The notes under the pieces: model-generated | Seen by the model: the letters and a program-made list of their open reading frames with translations, nothing else | Told to the model about the DNA's origin: nothing | The model's database searches: none | In this document: one piece after another, positions 1 through 12,600 of the stretch | How positions within the stretch are numbered: position 1 is the first letter of the stretch | Layout of the letters: each line of letters opens with the position of its first letter | Position numbers and translations under genes: made by a program | Assembly: GCA_947568835.1 (NCBI GenBank) | Contig: OX387603.1 | Coordinates: 13,168,651-13,232,650 of the forward strand | Length of the DNA stretch: 64,000 bases | Reading direction: 5' to 3' | Source: Protonemura montana | Lineage: Eukaryota; Arthropoda; Insecta; Plecoptera; Nemouridae

Positions 1-237
1 CGAGCCGTTTTCTGGACGGAGTACGTCATACGTCACAAAGGGGCTCCACATATGCGAACTGCTTCAATGGACTTAGCTTGGTACCAGTACTTCTTGCTGG
101 ATGTGTTTGCACTCTTCGGTATTACCCTAGGACTCGTCAGCCTTGTCGTTTACAAACTTGTAAAAACCATCGCTAGGAAACTTGGAAAGAAAGCCGCTTC
201 AACGAAACTGGATAGCGAAGGAAAGAAGTTAAGATAA
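1..237 (+). CDS. UDP-glucuronosyltransferase, C-terminal exon (partial)
   Basis: The window opens inside an exon whose frame 1 reads [19 protein letters not shown], then [17 protein letters not shown], then one hydrophobic segment and a Lys-rich tail ([22 protein letters not shown]) before the TAA at 235-237. This is the usual end of an animal UGT: the FWxEYVxRHKGAxHLR signature, the WYQYxxLDV motif, a single membrane helix and a dibasic cytosolic tail that retains the enzyme in the ER. UGTs transfer glucose or glucuronic acid from a UDP-sugar to small lipophilic acceptors in the ER lumen. The donor-binding and acceptor domains lie upstream of the window, so the subfamily cannot be given. The internal ATG at base 52 is not a start codon. 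The gene converges on the minus-strand gene ending at 548. Confidence 0.93.
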   Translation, partial: RAVFWTEYVIRHKGAPHMRTASMDLAWYQYFLLDVFALFGITLGLVSLVVYKLVKTIARKLGKKAASTKLDSEGKKLR

Positions 238-340
238 AATCAATAACTTCTTAGCAGGAAGAAATTTTTTCGCTGCATCCATCATAAAATAGCTGCCTGT
301 GATATCTTTAAACCACGGACACTTAAAATCTTAATTGGGC

Positions 341-442
341 AATAAAACGCTGTACCGTCTAAAAACCGTAGAAATAAGAATTTGCAATGTATGATTTAAT
401 TATCTGCGCCAAAATTTTACTGACATAACAATACAAAATAAA
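341..442 (+). other. Candidate polyadenylation signals of the UGT gene
   Basis: Two AATAAA hexamers follow the UGT stop codon, at 341-346 and 437-442. Either could end the mRNA. The 310 bases between the two convergent stop codons (238-547) hold nothing else that I recognise. Confidence 0.5.
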
Positions 443-547
443 ACTAAATATCAAGTTAGAGCACATTGAATACTACCTATGAAGGTAAATAACTATTACG
501 ACAACAAAAGTAACAGAGCTTTATATTATTACAGTAAAACATTCTTC

Positions 548-2741
548 TTATGAACACGGTTCATGAGCAGAGACTGCTGACGTTTTCCTGCAACCCAGGA
601 ATGCGCAAGTTATACTATTCGCACTAGTCAAAGGTATTGAACGATTAACCAACCTAGGTGCAGATTCGAGAACTGTGATCGAATCAGGATCGTAAACAGA
701 CATAGAATTAGGCTCCAATTTAACTGATGACGAATTCATGTGATTTTGGGAATTGCCTGCATATGTTTCAGCGCCAGTATTAGGAAACGTCTGGTTTCGT
801 TCATCCGAAGTAGCTTTGTACGTAGATAACAGCACTTGAGTGAACTTCGGGCCATCGTGGCTGCTGAGAAAGTTTGGTTTAAAGTCTGTGTGGCAATCGG
901 GTCGATCAAGAATATCACAAGGATTTAAAACTTCCCAACTTGCAGTTTGCCCCGTGTTAAATGCGGGCAACAACAGCTTTGTGAATTCTGGCACGCGGCT
1001 GAAGACATCAGTTGGCTCTATGTTGACCGAGCTGAGAGGCAGATGGTTATTACTCCAACTTTTCAAAGGGTTTACTGAAGACGTTGGAAAGTTCACGTGA
1101 AAGTATTTGGGATTAGCACTGCCTGGAAGCAGGAGGAACTCTTCTTTATTGCCCATTTCTGAGTTCATAGGCCAGTCGTGATAAGATTCCATCTTTTGCA
1201 TGGGTGCTGGTAGACTGTTGCTGGAATTGGTTGCTTGTACTGGTGCATTCTCATGTTGTGAAGACGATGCACCATCGGAAGATGTTGCACTGAGGAAAGA
1301 GAGCACAGATATTTAAAACTAGAAAATTATCATTTTGATCTACTGGCTATATTTAGATAGTAAATGTTTCTAAACGGAGACTAGTACTGGCATACCGAAA
1401 AATTTGAAGTGTTGGAAACACCGGTGCTTGTGAGATCACCAAAGTTGGGCAACACTAACCTGGGTCAGGTATTGGATTGATAATCGACAAACATAAGACC
1501 AGATCCGTTTGGGAGATAGGTTAGAGGGATAGAAGTTTGTACAACAGCTATATTCGCCTTGTTTATCAACCTCTCGACAGCGTGGATTAGTGGAGGAATC
1601 CTGATGTTGGCATTGTAACTTCCTTAGGAAGAGACAAAAGCCGGTGGTCTCCTTGTGTTTCTTTGTCAGGACTCAGGAGTAGGGTTTAAGCCAACATGGG
1701 GTTTTCCCTACTCCCTTTTTCATCTCCTTTTTTCATCATCATCCATTCATTTTCCGACGCCATTAACCCAGTACCACAGAACTCATTGTCGAAACAGTGT
1801 GTTATTAAAGCCCACTAATCAATCAACAGCATATAGAATATTAATAGTTTTGATGGAAATCTGTTAAATTTAGGTAGCGTAAAGGATACAGACCTTTCGT
1901 TGTAATTTCTCTTGGCACAGTTTGTTAGTTTCATATGGTGAAGAACATCTTCACAGCTAGAATGATAAGCCTTCTTCCTTTCACACTCTGCTCTCAAGTT
2001 GGCATAGTAAGCAACTTTCTTACGATGGAGTATTCTTTCTCGGTTATTCATGTCTGAATCCTGTTTTGCAAGTAACTCTCTCTCTCGTCTAGCATAATAT
2101 GCTTTCTTTTTACGTTCACATTCTGCTTGGCGGTTGGCATGGTAGGCCAATTTTCTGCGATGAAGGATCTTTTCACGGTTATTCATGTAGGATTCTCTCT
2201 TCTCAATTAGCTCCTTTTCATGTTTAGCATAATATGCTTTTTTCTTACGCTCACATTCGGCTTCTCGGTTGGCATGGTAAGCGATTCTCCTACGCTGAAG
2301 TATTTTTTCACGGTTTGCCATGTAAGATATATTTTTACAATGGCGCTCCTTCTCACGATCTGCATGATATGCCTTTTTTCTACGCTCGCACTCTGCTTCT
2401 CTGTTAGCATGGTATGCTAATCTCTTGCGGTGACATATTTCTTCTCTGTTGGCATAATATGATACCTTTTTTCGATCACATTCAGCTTGTTGCTTAGCGT
2501 AATAAGCCAGTTTCTTACGATGTAATATTTTTTCACGATCAGTCATGTTTGAGTCTTCTTTTTCGTGAAAGTCTTTTTCACTTTTTGCATAATAAGTTGC
2601 CGTTTTTCCAGCAAGTTCAGCTTGTTGAAACGCATAGATACGTTCGAGAGCTTCCGAACTCGCATTAAAAATTTGAAGCTGCAATGCCCCTAATCTCAAT
2701 TTTCTTAAATTATTTGCTTTACTTTCATCCATTTCTTCCAT
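548..2741 (-). CDS. Two-exon gene for a 15-residue-repeat basic protein (unrecognised)
   Basis: Exons on the minus strand are 2741-1894 and 1289-548. The donor CGAAAG/GTCTGT and the acceptor CTCTCTTTCCTCAG agree in phase (AG + T), giving 529 residues. After about 45 N-terminal residues, exon 1 encodes about sixteen back-to-back 15-residue units of the type REKILHRKKLAYHAN. They fall into three classes: A (REKILHRRK.AYHAN), B (REAECERKKKAYYAK) and C (HEKELIEKRESYMNN), mostly ordered A-B-C, so a 45-residue super-repeat is visible. The units are rich in Arg, Lys and Glu and end in AYxAN. The second exon gives a Ser/Asn/Pro-rich, probably disordered tail ending at 548. I do not recognise the family. 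The 23-residue STPR DNA-binding repeat of silkworm FMBP-1 is a loose analogy in composition only. The intron contains a dispersed repeat. Confidence 0.72.
1411..1827 (-). repeat. Dispersed repeat family D, copy in intron
   Basis: This is a roughly 415-bp interspersed repeat in the intron of the 15-residue-repeat gene. Read on the minus strand it begins near GTTTAA..ACACTGTTTCGACAAT and ends near GGTGATCTCAC..AGCACCGGTG. Related long copies are at 35160-35559 (-), 44102-44518 (+) and 55757-56186 (+). Shared blocks include the start 'acgcactgttttgacaac', the GATGATGA tract, 'cttccgaagg', 'atttctccacaaatcc' and 'atcaacctctcgacagc' (or their complements). No coding capacity is seen. Confidence 0.75.
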
Positions 2742-3951
2742 TATTAACCAGAGAGCTGAGTGGAGCTGAGTAAATACAAAAGAGTTCTGACACTAAAGAA
2801 ACATGTCAAAATCCACTAAACATGTGAAAGACACTGGAAGACCATAACCTTTAGCCCATATTTACCCCTCTATACTTTCGCCCCAGATATCGCACTGCAC
2901 AACCAACAAATATTATAACAAACAACGCCACGAGACACGATCAGTAAGTAGAATTGGAAGATATTAATTCTGATTTAAAGTAGTCAAAACACAACACCAA
3001 CCATTACGTTCCATCTGATTCTTGTCATCTGATGTTGCAGCAGCAGAGCGCTCTAGCGGGAAAGAGCCTACATAGTGCATAAAAAGCCCGGTAATTTTCA
3101 TTGGTAATAAAACTTGTCTATGATTAAAAATTCTTCAGTAGAACTTTGACCTCTCTTAAAATTCTCAAAACCTTACAAGCTTGATTTCACCTACTCAGCG
3201 TTGACTATTGACTAATACAGTTGGCTTGAACTGCCATTTGATGTGGCAAAAAGTAGCTGTCAACTTTGGTTAGAAAACTACAATACACTGCAGGAATTAA
3301 AATATTTATTTGTTTCCTCAAGATTTACAAGTTAAAATATTTTTCTCCAGAAAACAGATTTAAGGTGTAATATTTGCACACCTTAGTATCAATTCTGCAT
3401 TGTGGATTTTTCTTTCTATGCTGGTCCTTCTTCCTTCACAACAAAATTATATTTTGTTTAAGAAGAATGAGGATTGCAAGTAATAACAAGATACCAAGTT
3501 AATTTACAACTGATAAGAACTAAAAGTATTTTGGTTTTATATCTTATATTATATACTCATTTTAATATCGTAATAATAACAGGGTAAGTCAATAGGAATT
3601 ATTGTTGGAGTACACATGCTTAGCTGCATTCTCGCTCAGTGCTTGTGATGACTTGAGTTCCTTACGTATTTGAATCTGAATGTGACAAGACACTAAAATT
3701 AAGGAGACTGGTGTTATTTAAACGTGGCTTTAAGTTTCAGTTAGCACATTAATACTGAGAAATACTGAGAACCCATATACCTGGAAAATGGTTCTGACAG
3801 CAACTGCTTAAATTTAAGCCGGGGAAATGCTCTGCTTTAAAACAATCAATTAAGTTATACTATGACATTTGAGAATGACATTAGAAGAAAGAAATTGAAT
3901 CATTTCCTTGAATGCATTGCTGGTTTTGGAATCAAATACAAGCTTACACTG
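2742..3951. other. Intergenic spacer, nothing recognised
   Basis: This is AT-rich sequence between the start of the 15-residue-repeat gene (2741) and the stop of the next minus-strand gene (3952). It should hold the promoter of the former and the 3' UTR of the latter. The only complement of AATAAA I noted is at 3305-3310, about 640 bases beyond the stop. No further gene or repeat is supported. Confidence 0.5.
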
Positions 3952-5623
3952 CTAGAAATCACTGTCGTTCTCAAAATCAAAGCTAGGATTATGAGAGTTT
4001 TTTAATTTCTTAAATGCAAGCTTTGACTGCACTTCCTTTTTTGGCATCTGAGAAATCTTACGGCATTTCTTTGGTGGAGGCGAGCCATCATCGTCACTCG
4101 AGTTGTTGATGTACATTGTTTGCAACTCTTTGACGGTAGGTGAAACTGGCGTCACGGCATTAAAAATCCCATGGACAAAAAGGTCATCGAAAGGGTCGTT
4201 AGTTTGCTCTCTTAGTTTTACTCCCTCACCACCCTTAGCATTGCTGTGTTCTGTTTTCAGAGCATGTTTGCAAGTCTTCTCATGCCAGTTTCGGTCTTGC
4301 AGTGGCTTTTTAGGTGCCCAATCAGTCTTTGAGCAACTCTCAGCAAATGAATCGCTTTCAGCGCGCTGCTTGCATTGGGAGTCATATGACCGCATTTGGC
4401 CCTAAAAATGAAGTTCAATATCAATGAAAAATGTTTGAGTTAATCTTGGATCACTTCACCTGCCTTAAATATATATTTTTTGTTACATGCATTTGTTAAC
4501 TTATTTACACCTCAATGCAAACTTTCCATTCACTTGCAAAGTTATAATTCTCATTAATTGAGAAAATACTGGAAAAAGTTAAAGTGTTCTGAAGAATCCG
4601 TACGCAATTCCAGTGTCACAGGGCCAGTCAAAACTGCTTGACGTTAAGCACAACAAATCAATCAATGTTGGGAATTAAAATGAAATTACTGGTGGAAAAG
4701 CAGGATTTTCAAAAAGGTAAATAGACACAGAAATCAAGTACGTAAGCCAACATATCATCATATTAAATAATACCTTAGATGGGGTAGTGTCAGACCCATC
4801 ACTACTTGAATTGTCAAGCTCCATGCCTTCATCCTTTGCACTAAACAGTCTGCGTATGGTTTTCATTTTTTTGGATTTGGCTGCAAATGAGATCATCAGA
4901 TGTAATATTTTTTTATGTTTATGTTCTGTCATTATTATTATTATCATTGTTTTTTTTCCCCAAAATTTGAAATTTCATCTTTTTTTTTTTGAGCACTTGA
5001 AACTCTATTTGATGTCCACCTGTTGCGGGTGTTGCTCCAACCATTTGAGCTACCTAATTGGGCGTGGTCTTTCTGAGAGGATTTCAGTGTATTTGATCAA
5101 AAAGGAATATAAAACACCAATTTTTGAGAGGTTATTAAAAAACTTGGGCCTAGTTTACATTTAAAACTTTTTATCTACTTTTTGACTTATTTTTGAAGCT
5201 GTTGAACTAAGCAATACAAATGAAATAATGTATTTCAGCCCTTTAAAATGAAGGCTGCTTACATACTCTGCCAATTACTACAGCCAAATGCAAATAAAAA
5301 AACATATTTGAGAGAAATTCAGAGTCTGAGTAAAATGTTCATGATTTCAGATATTTAATGGATTTTTAGAAATTGGCAGCACCCAAATCATACCAATGAT
5401 ATAAGATAATCGTATAGAAAAAAAAAATTGGATTATTACGAGTGTGATGGTCCAGTTCCGATCCTTTAGATGATAAATGCGTCCCACCTGAAAGTGAAGA
5501 CCCTGGTGTTTCCTCGGTGATTGTGCTCAGAGAGGGACTTCTAGCGAAGGTTCTCTTTAAAGAAAACTTCTCTTCCAAATCATCAGAATTGTTCACATCA
5601 AATTGAAAAGGATCCATGGCCAC
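3952..5623 (-). CDS. Three-exon gene for a 230-residue hydrophilic protein (unrecognised)
   Basis: Exons on the minus strand are 5623-5488, 4880-4774 and 4401-3952. The junctions CTTTCAG/GTGGGA to TTTGCAG/CC and CTAAG/GTATTA to TTTTTAG/GG join in phase to 230 codons plus stop. The protein begins MAMDPFQFDVNNSDDLEEKF. It contains a basic Ser-rich stretch (LKRTFARSPSLSTITEE), a basic patch (KSKKMKTIRRLFS), an acidic DPFDDLF segment near the middle and a PPPKKCRKISQMPKKE stretch that could be a nuclear localisation signal, and it ends FDFENDSDF. No globular domain, signal peptide or membrane helix is visible. The composition suggests a disordered, phosphorylated nuclear protein, but that is inference only and I do not recognise the family. 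A second in-frame ATG lies two codons downstream of the first. Confidence 0.7.
4616..4670 (-). repeat. Fragment of dispersed repeat family D
   Basis: The block 'ccagtcaaaactgcttgacgtta' followed by 'aatcaatcaat' is the complement of the family D start (TGATTGATT..TTTAACG..CACTGTTTTGAC). It lies in intron 2 of the 230-residue-protein gene. Only the terminal 55 bases are recognisable. Confidence 0.5.
5017..5100 (-). repeat. tRNA-derived SINE fragment
   Basis: The minus strand reads CCTCTCAG..AGGTAGCTCAAATGG then TTGGAGCAACACCCGC..CAGGTGG. This matches the first two thirds of the tRNA-like head at 50097-50170 (TAGCTCAATGG..AGAGCAACACCCGCGATAGGTGGAG). The T-arm (box B) is missing, so the copy is truncated. 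It lies in intron 1 of the 230-residue-protein gene. Confidence 0.55.
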
Positions 5624-6607
5624 AGTAGGACTATATATTATATTGTATACTAAGTTTGTATACTCTTAGGAAATTTCTTGCTGCTCAAATTTCTCTGAAA
5701 ATAGTGAAAGAACCACAATATTTTACAAATTCAGTGTGAAAATAATTTGGCTCAAAAATTCACTGACACACTTCCCTGATATATTTCAGACTAAAGACAA
5801 AATGTAAGTATTTGTTGACATCTTCTCACTTCATCATCATCATCACTTGAAACCATAGATTAATTTTGTACGTATGTATACGTTCATATAAACAAAAACA
5901 CGATAGGCATCTGTTGCCAAAAGTTCTACAGCCATTTTCCTCAGCATGCTGAAGGTAGGCAGGGCTGTGTCCGGACTTGAGTCTCCGTAGATTTGGTTTA
6001 ACAAATGGATGGTATTGATGAAGTATATAAAAGATTTCCATGCGTATTCGCCTATTTGCGTATTTTATAATGTAGCTTTTAGTAGAGTGCATACCTCTCT
6101 TTACAACCTAAATTTCAGCGTACTTCGTAATCCTCAACTGTCGAGCTTACTGGACATCTACCGAAATCATGCCTTATTGGCGCGTACTCTTCCGTCTATT
6201 TTCGGCATTTGGACGAAAACATGTGAATGTGAACTTTCAAGAAAAAGCTCCATGAATTTTAAACTGCGTTAAATGAAAATTTGACTTAAGTTCAGGAAAC
6301 CTCTGCTTTAGATAAAATAGCCAATATTCGAAAATATGATCTAAGATAATTCATTCAGACAATAAAATAGTTGAATGTGTAAAATAATACAAATCTTCTA
6401 CACTTTTCATTTTTCAAATCATTCAGTAATCATGATTTCAGATTTAAGTACGAAGTTTTCACGCAAGGTACCGTTAGCGTTGCCAGTTAGGAGCAAAGAC
6501 TATATATAGGTCAGGATGTCAGGATCAGCAAAACTTAACCTAAAAGGTTACTCATGCTGAGTGACGTTTTAAAGTTAGAAAATAATTAATTCAAAGTCCA
6601 AAATATC
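5624..6607. promoter_or_regulatory. Bidirectional intergenic region upstream of EDRF1
   Basis: The minus-strand gene starting at 5623 and EDRF1 starting at 6608 point away from each other, leaving about 1 kb to serve both promoters. A TATATATAG sequence at 6501-6509 lies about 100 bases before the EDRF1 start codon and could be a TATA-like element. No CpG-rich block or other motif is convincing. Confidence 0.35.
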
Positions 6608-9600
6608 ATGGACATCTGCGAAGAGGAGGAAGAAGATGAGTTTCTTCAGAAAACAAGCAGGAAATGTGAATCTCCGCGTCAGCCTATAAAATCCACAGCT
6701 GTGGTGAAACGCTCCACAGGCCGTTTAGTGGCAAATTTCGAACGATTGCGGCTGGATACAGATCTCAACAGGCCTCCTTCAAACTGGCTTCGAAGTACAG
6801 CTGAATCGTACAGCCTTCAGCCTGTTCCAGCCTATTCATCGGGTTTTTCCAGCCTGCGTATGGCTCATGCTTTCCCGGATTGTGTAGGAGAGGTTGATGT
6901 GATATCTGATGCAGAAAATATTAAAAAGTTGCTTAAGATTCCATACAGTGAGACGCATGTTAGTATGATGGTACACCGTGTTGAGAACACGGTTCTCATT
7001 GACGATTTTGACGTGCACAAGCATTTGATGAGGACTGCTGAAACGGAGTGGGAATGGCTCAAAAGTTTCTTCTTTGACAATGTCTTGAAGTCTCTTAGTG
7101 ATAAGGAGAAGCGCTTGCTACCTAAAAACAACAGTAGATGTGCCCTCCAAGAGAGAAGTCTGGTGTCCAAATTTCTTTACCACAGTCTGGCAATGGCTGC
7201 CCCTACTGCACACTCTGCAGAAGCAGCAGAAGATTGTCGTCAGAGATGCATGGATTCACCAACTGCAATACCGCTGGTAACCTTTATATTTAAAAAAAAA
7301 ATAATACCAAGTTACAGTTTCAGTCAACATTTAAAATTGTCTTACATCATGGTCTTGTATCGCTCAGCTTGGTCTGTCTACACAAATTCTTTTGTGTTTG
7401 ATGCCAACTAGGGTGGTGGTACCTATTTTTGACAAGATACTCTTTTGTAAGAAACTTGACTTCTGAAGATTTCAACACCTTTATTTTGAACATTGGATAA
7501 TTTTCTTTTCACCAAAATACTGACCTCTTCCTTTTTTTTTGCCATTTCATTACTATTAAAAAAATCCACAAACTCCCTCACTTTTCCTTCTGTCATTGTC
7601 TTTTGGCTTATCAGGTTGTTTGATGATTGGCTTACACTTTTCATCATTTTCGTCTGTCATCTCATCATCCATCATTCTCATCAAATGCACTAGAATCCTC
7701 TCAAAAATTATGTGTCCAAGTAGCTCAATGGGTTAAAGCAACATCTGCGATAGGTGGAGATCGGGGTTCGAGTCCCTGTTTTGGCATACATTTTTGAAAG
7801 GGTAGTAGTGTTCATAATATTAAAATACCACACTCTTTAATTCCTCCAGGATGGCCCACGCCTGCCTGAACCGCGCGCGGAGGAGCAAGAACCCGACCCG
7901 TCCTCTTTTCGTCGCTTCTCCCGTGACGTCGTCTGGCAGTTTGAGGAACTGCGAATGCTCATCGGCAGTGACTTACCAATCTTCGGTGGCACCACGCGAC
8001 CCTGTGTCAGTCTTCGTCTTCGCGATGTACGTCGACCTATCAACGTGCTCACCGGTCTCGACTACTGGCTTGACAATCTTATGTGCAATGTGCCAGAACT
8101 TGTCATGTGCTACCATCTGGATGGATTTGTTCAGAAGTAAGCTGCAAAAATAACACAAACGTAGAAATCTAGCAATTACTTCGGTACAAATGAATTGGCT
8201 AACTGTCCCAAATCCTGCTATCTTCAGATTAGCCATGCCATGGGGCTTAGAGATTTTTTTTTTCATTCTTGAGAATATTGAGCTAAATCCTCAGAGAGAG
8301 GATTTTGTCCAAATTAATAACAAATCTGTCTTAACTATACTATTTTGCCTAATAAATTGCATATCAGTTTGCGCTCAAAGCTAGATTTCCAAACTATAGT
8401 CAAAGCAAGGTATTAGAAGGCTCTATCACTTTAGACCCGATAGGTAGAGCCAAGATTTTACGGTGTTATGATTTCGATAATTTCGTGGTAAGCTTTTTGG
8501 ATTTCGGTGTTATGGCGGTGTTATGGAAAAAGTACAGAATTTCATGTCTATAACAGATTTCAGACATAGGTGACGAAAAAAAGAAAAAACGTGTTTTTAG
8601 CATTAGTTTGATCGAAATTTTAGTGCTAATTATTTGAATTTTAGCGTTTATAGCTAAATAGAAAAAAGGGGTTTTGCGATCTACATTCAAAAGGAATGAA
8701 GATTTAGGGTAAGCACTGGGATCTTTAATAAAGAAGTGATCAATAATAATTACAATAAAGCAAATATTTAGTGTAGGTCCTCAACATCGGTATTTGTTAG
8801 GGACTTGGAACAAAATTAATAGCACAAATCAATATTTTACATAAATGCCAGCATGAAATACATTGTATGGCAGTAAGAGCGACACCTACCACTTGTTAAA
8901 CTAAACATTCAACAAGTTTCAAGGGTAGCTTCCCTAAAAAACCTCTCTGCATCAACACTGTTCACTGGGGCCCAAATAGTTTGCTAAGTCAGAACTGCAA
9001 ATGAGAAGTTTGAGATTTTCATATCCATTGGAATTTGAATTAGACCCACTGCCTGGTACTAACAACATACTTTGCAAGATTGTCTTTTTTCTCCCAGACA
9101 AGTCTGGTGTTCCAGATTCCACACATCAAAATATACCCATCACTCACAAAGAGTTGCTTTGTTTGATCCTCAAAAGTCAAAGATTTATTACACCCCATTG
9201 AAATTTGAAATCCCAGCTAATCTCTATATAGACTGAATGCATGTAGTGCTGGTGCTCACATGGCAAGGAGGGGAAGATTCAGCCAACCAATGGCAATGGT
9301 TTCCTACTGCAAACATTTTGCCCCACTACTTCTACCCCCTAAGCTTAGGAATGTTGACAGCATTTGATGAGAAACAGACCTGAATATGACAAATTCATGG
9401 AAATGTGTGTTTAGAGAGATAAAATAAACATTTTAAATATTTTGCATGGAAATAAGTGGCTATTTCGCAAAATACACATATTTCAGTGAAATAGCTTCAT
9501 TATCTCTTAATTTAGCATAAAAACAAACGGGTTATTTTATTTGTTTATTTATTTTCCGTGAAATATGGTTTGATAAAAATGAAAAAAAAACCGATTATCT

Positions 9601-12600
9601 GAAATTTAACATAATTGGATGGGAAAAGGCTCATTTCGCGATGATTTCGCGGAAAATAGTTGATTTCGTTGTTATGGATGATTTTTCGTGAATTTCGCGT
9701 TATGTCGCGATGAGCTTCTTACATATTTGAGATGGGAATTCAATGAATCGCACTCATTTGTAAGAATAACAAGAGATAAGAACAATTCGCGATTTCGCGC
9801 ATCACCATATAATCGTGGCTCTACCAATAGGCAATAACATGAAAGAAAATGACCATTTCTTAGCCCTGGACTGACCAAGAACTAACATCAGGCAAATTCA
9901 TGACACATTTCTACCTGACTTGGGATTCATAACTCTGATTTAGCATTAAAGAAAGGACTTATGTAAGAAAAATAAATGCTATGCTATTCTCTACCCAGGT
10001 ACGAGCTGATCAAGACGGAAGACTTACCACAGCTGGAAGGATCTAAGTTCTCGCCGAAGGTGATCCGCGATGTTGCACAAAACATTCTATCGTTCCTGAA
10101 GGCCAATGCTGCCAAGGCAGGACACACGTACTGGTTGTTTAAAGGTAAAGGCGACGACGCTGTCAAGCTCTACGATCTCTCTTCGCTGGGAACGCCAGAC
10201 GGAGCAGAGGACAAAGGGCAGAATCCGTTCACTGTGCCCGTCGCCATGCTGCTTTATCGGTATGTTTGCAACCAACCGAATTTGTACTTTGAAAAGTGAG
10301 AGAACACACTTTTCTGGTCAACTTTCGTAGTTAAGAACACTAAAAATCATCTCCTTTGGTATCCTCCTTTGTGGTTTTAATCTAAAGTATTTGCTGTGGC
10401 AAGATGTTTTATAGGTAGTGAGAGGCTGGCTTCAAATAAAGTAAAATGTAATTTTCAGTTTTATGAATTCTTTACGAGTTCTAAAATTTATGAACCACCA
10501 AAGAAAATTTACGAAAAATCTTTTCCTTAGTTTCGGATAAACTTCCAGGCCTCTAACGTCACACAATGTCATTCCAAAAGTTAATCGTCTGAGTATCGTA
10601 ACGTCTGGCCCTCCACAGAGTGGCACGCAACATGCGACGTGCCGGCCGGCCAGGAACGCTACGACTACTACTGCAGAACTGTACAGCCCTGCTTGCACCG
10701 GATCGGTGCCCGCAGATCGCCGCCTCCGCCCACTTTATGTTGGCCGACCTGTCGATGCCCGCCGACGTCGACCCCGCCGCGCCTGCCACTGCTCGCCGAG
10801 CACCGCGTAGCCCGCCAGAGAACAAGGTGAGGTCGGGCGGAAAAACTGCTTCACAGTATTGCCAGGTCTTGTTTTGAAATTTACAGTTAAAAAAAAATAA
10901 CTGGACATTGAGATGAAAGTGGACTTTTGATTAACATTGAAAAGATACGAGTCTTTATTAGGCAGTAGTTCTGTTTGCCAGCTACACTTTTTGTACTTTG
11001 TATATAAAGTAGCCCTAAAACAACATGTTATTTGATGCTAAACTTCTTTGAAGCGTTAACTAAAAATTGTCAATTCTTCAAAATTGAATCTTTTGTTTCA
11101 GAATTCTAGAACGGAATCTGAGGAAGGGGCAAGTCATAAGCTAGAATCTCATTTCGACGAGCGGTCCCAGCAACAGTCTGTGAAAGACAAGAAGAAGGTG
11201 AAAACATTGCAATCCGTTCAAGGAGATTCGATCACCAGGCGCAATTCCAAAGATGATCGAGGTCACTTGACAGAGAAGGAGAATGAACCAGTTAACACAA
11301 CCAAGAAGAAAGAAAAGAGATCAAAAGGAACGGGGATGTTGTCGGCTTCAAGCGAAGTGCAAGGGTCAACGAAACAAGCAAATATCAAATCCGAGGAGAA
11401 GAGAAATGGGGTCGAAGAAGCACAGGTATTGAAATGAGAAGCAGCTTTGACGTTATTTCCTTATACGTGATAGAATTATGATAGAACACAGTGTTGAAAA
11501 CAGAATGGATATTCGATAGTTTCTATAGTAAAAGTGATGCAGAGAGTTGAGGTAGATACAGGATAAATATATTTAAATACTAGAAATAAATAACAGATAT
11601 GGTGGAAGGATAACAAATGTATCCATCTTCTAAAAATATATGGAGCACTGACATTGAAATTTTACCACAAAGAATGGGTCTGGGGAAATTTTACAATAAG
11701 TATTTTTATTAAGATTATCGACCATCATGATTCTGTGTCTATTCTTCATGATAAGCTATATTGCATAGACAGTAGTTCCCCTATTCCTCACCCTATCCAT
11801 TCTGTGGATCACATTATTTCCTCACGACCTAACCGTTCAAACCAATGCGTCGTTAAGCCCCAATAATCAGTTATCAATCAACACTTAAAGGCAACGTCTC
11901 CTGCACCAGGTATCCTGCGATGGTACGGCACGCATCGCAGTTACTGCGCTGTCTAGAGCCGCCGGTCCAAACCGTCCACGCGAGCGAGCATCTGCACCCA
12001 ACTTGACGCCAGCGCAGCGGTGCGAGGCTGCGCTGGAACACGTCGCGCTGGGTCTAGGCTGCCTTCACTTCTGTGCCGATAAACCTGCGCCTGACGAACC
12101 GGTGAGCTCAGGGGCATTATCATCCACTATTTCACCGAAGTCATTAGACCAGTGCCACAGGGCCCGTTGTCAAAAGCACTTTAAACACCACTAGGCAAAT
12201 AATGAACAAAATCATGCTCATAGCCAAGATTGATGTTGTTTTTAAGGAGGATCGAGGAGAAGAGGATAGGAAAGAGGAGAAGCCAAGCTTTGCTCGCCCA
12301 TTCCAAGCCATTCCGATGCCCTACTCATCTCTACACGATGACGCTGCGTCACCGCCCAGTGACAGGTATACTAAACCTCAAAAGTCCTAAGCACCTAAGT
12401 CTAACACATAGCTGCCTTTTTTGATCACACAAGCAGTTTGCTTCTTATTACTTCAAGTGAATTAAACCTGATGTTAATTGCAATTATTGGTAAACGGGGC
12501 AATTGAGTGGAAAAAGTGGTTAAATGTGTATTTTTTTCAAACTTATAACTAGCCCTAAACACAGCAGAATGAAAAGAGCCAACATTTCAATCCCTGTTAA

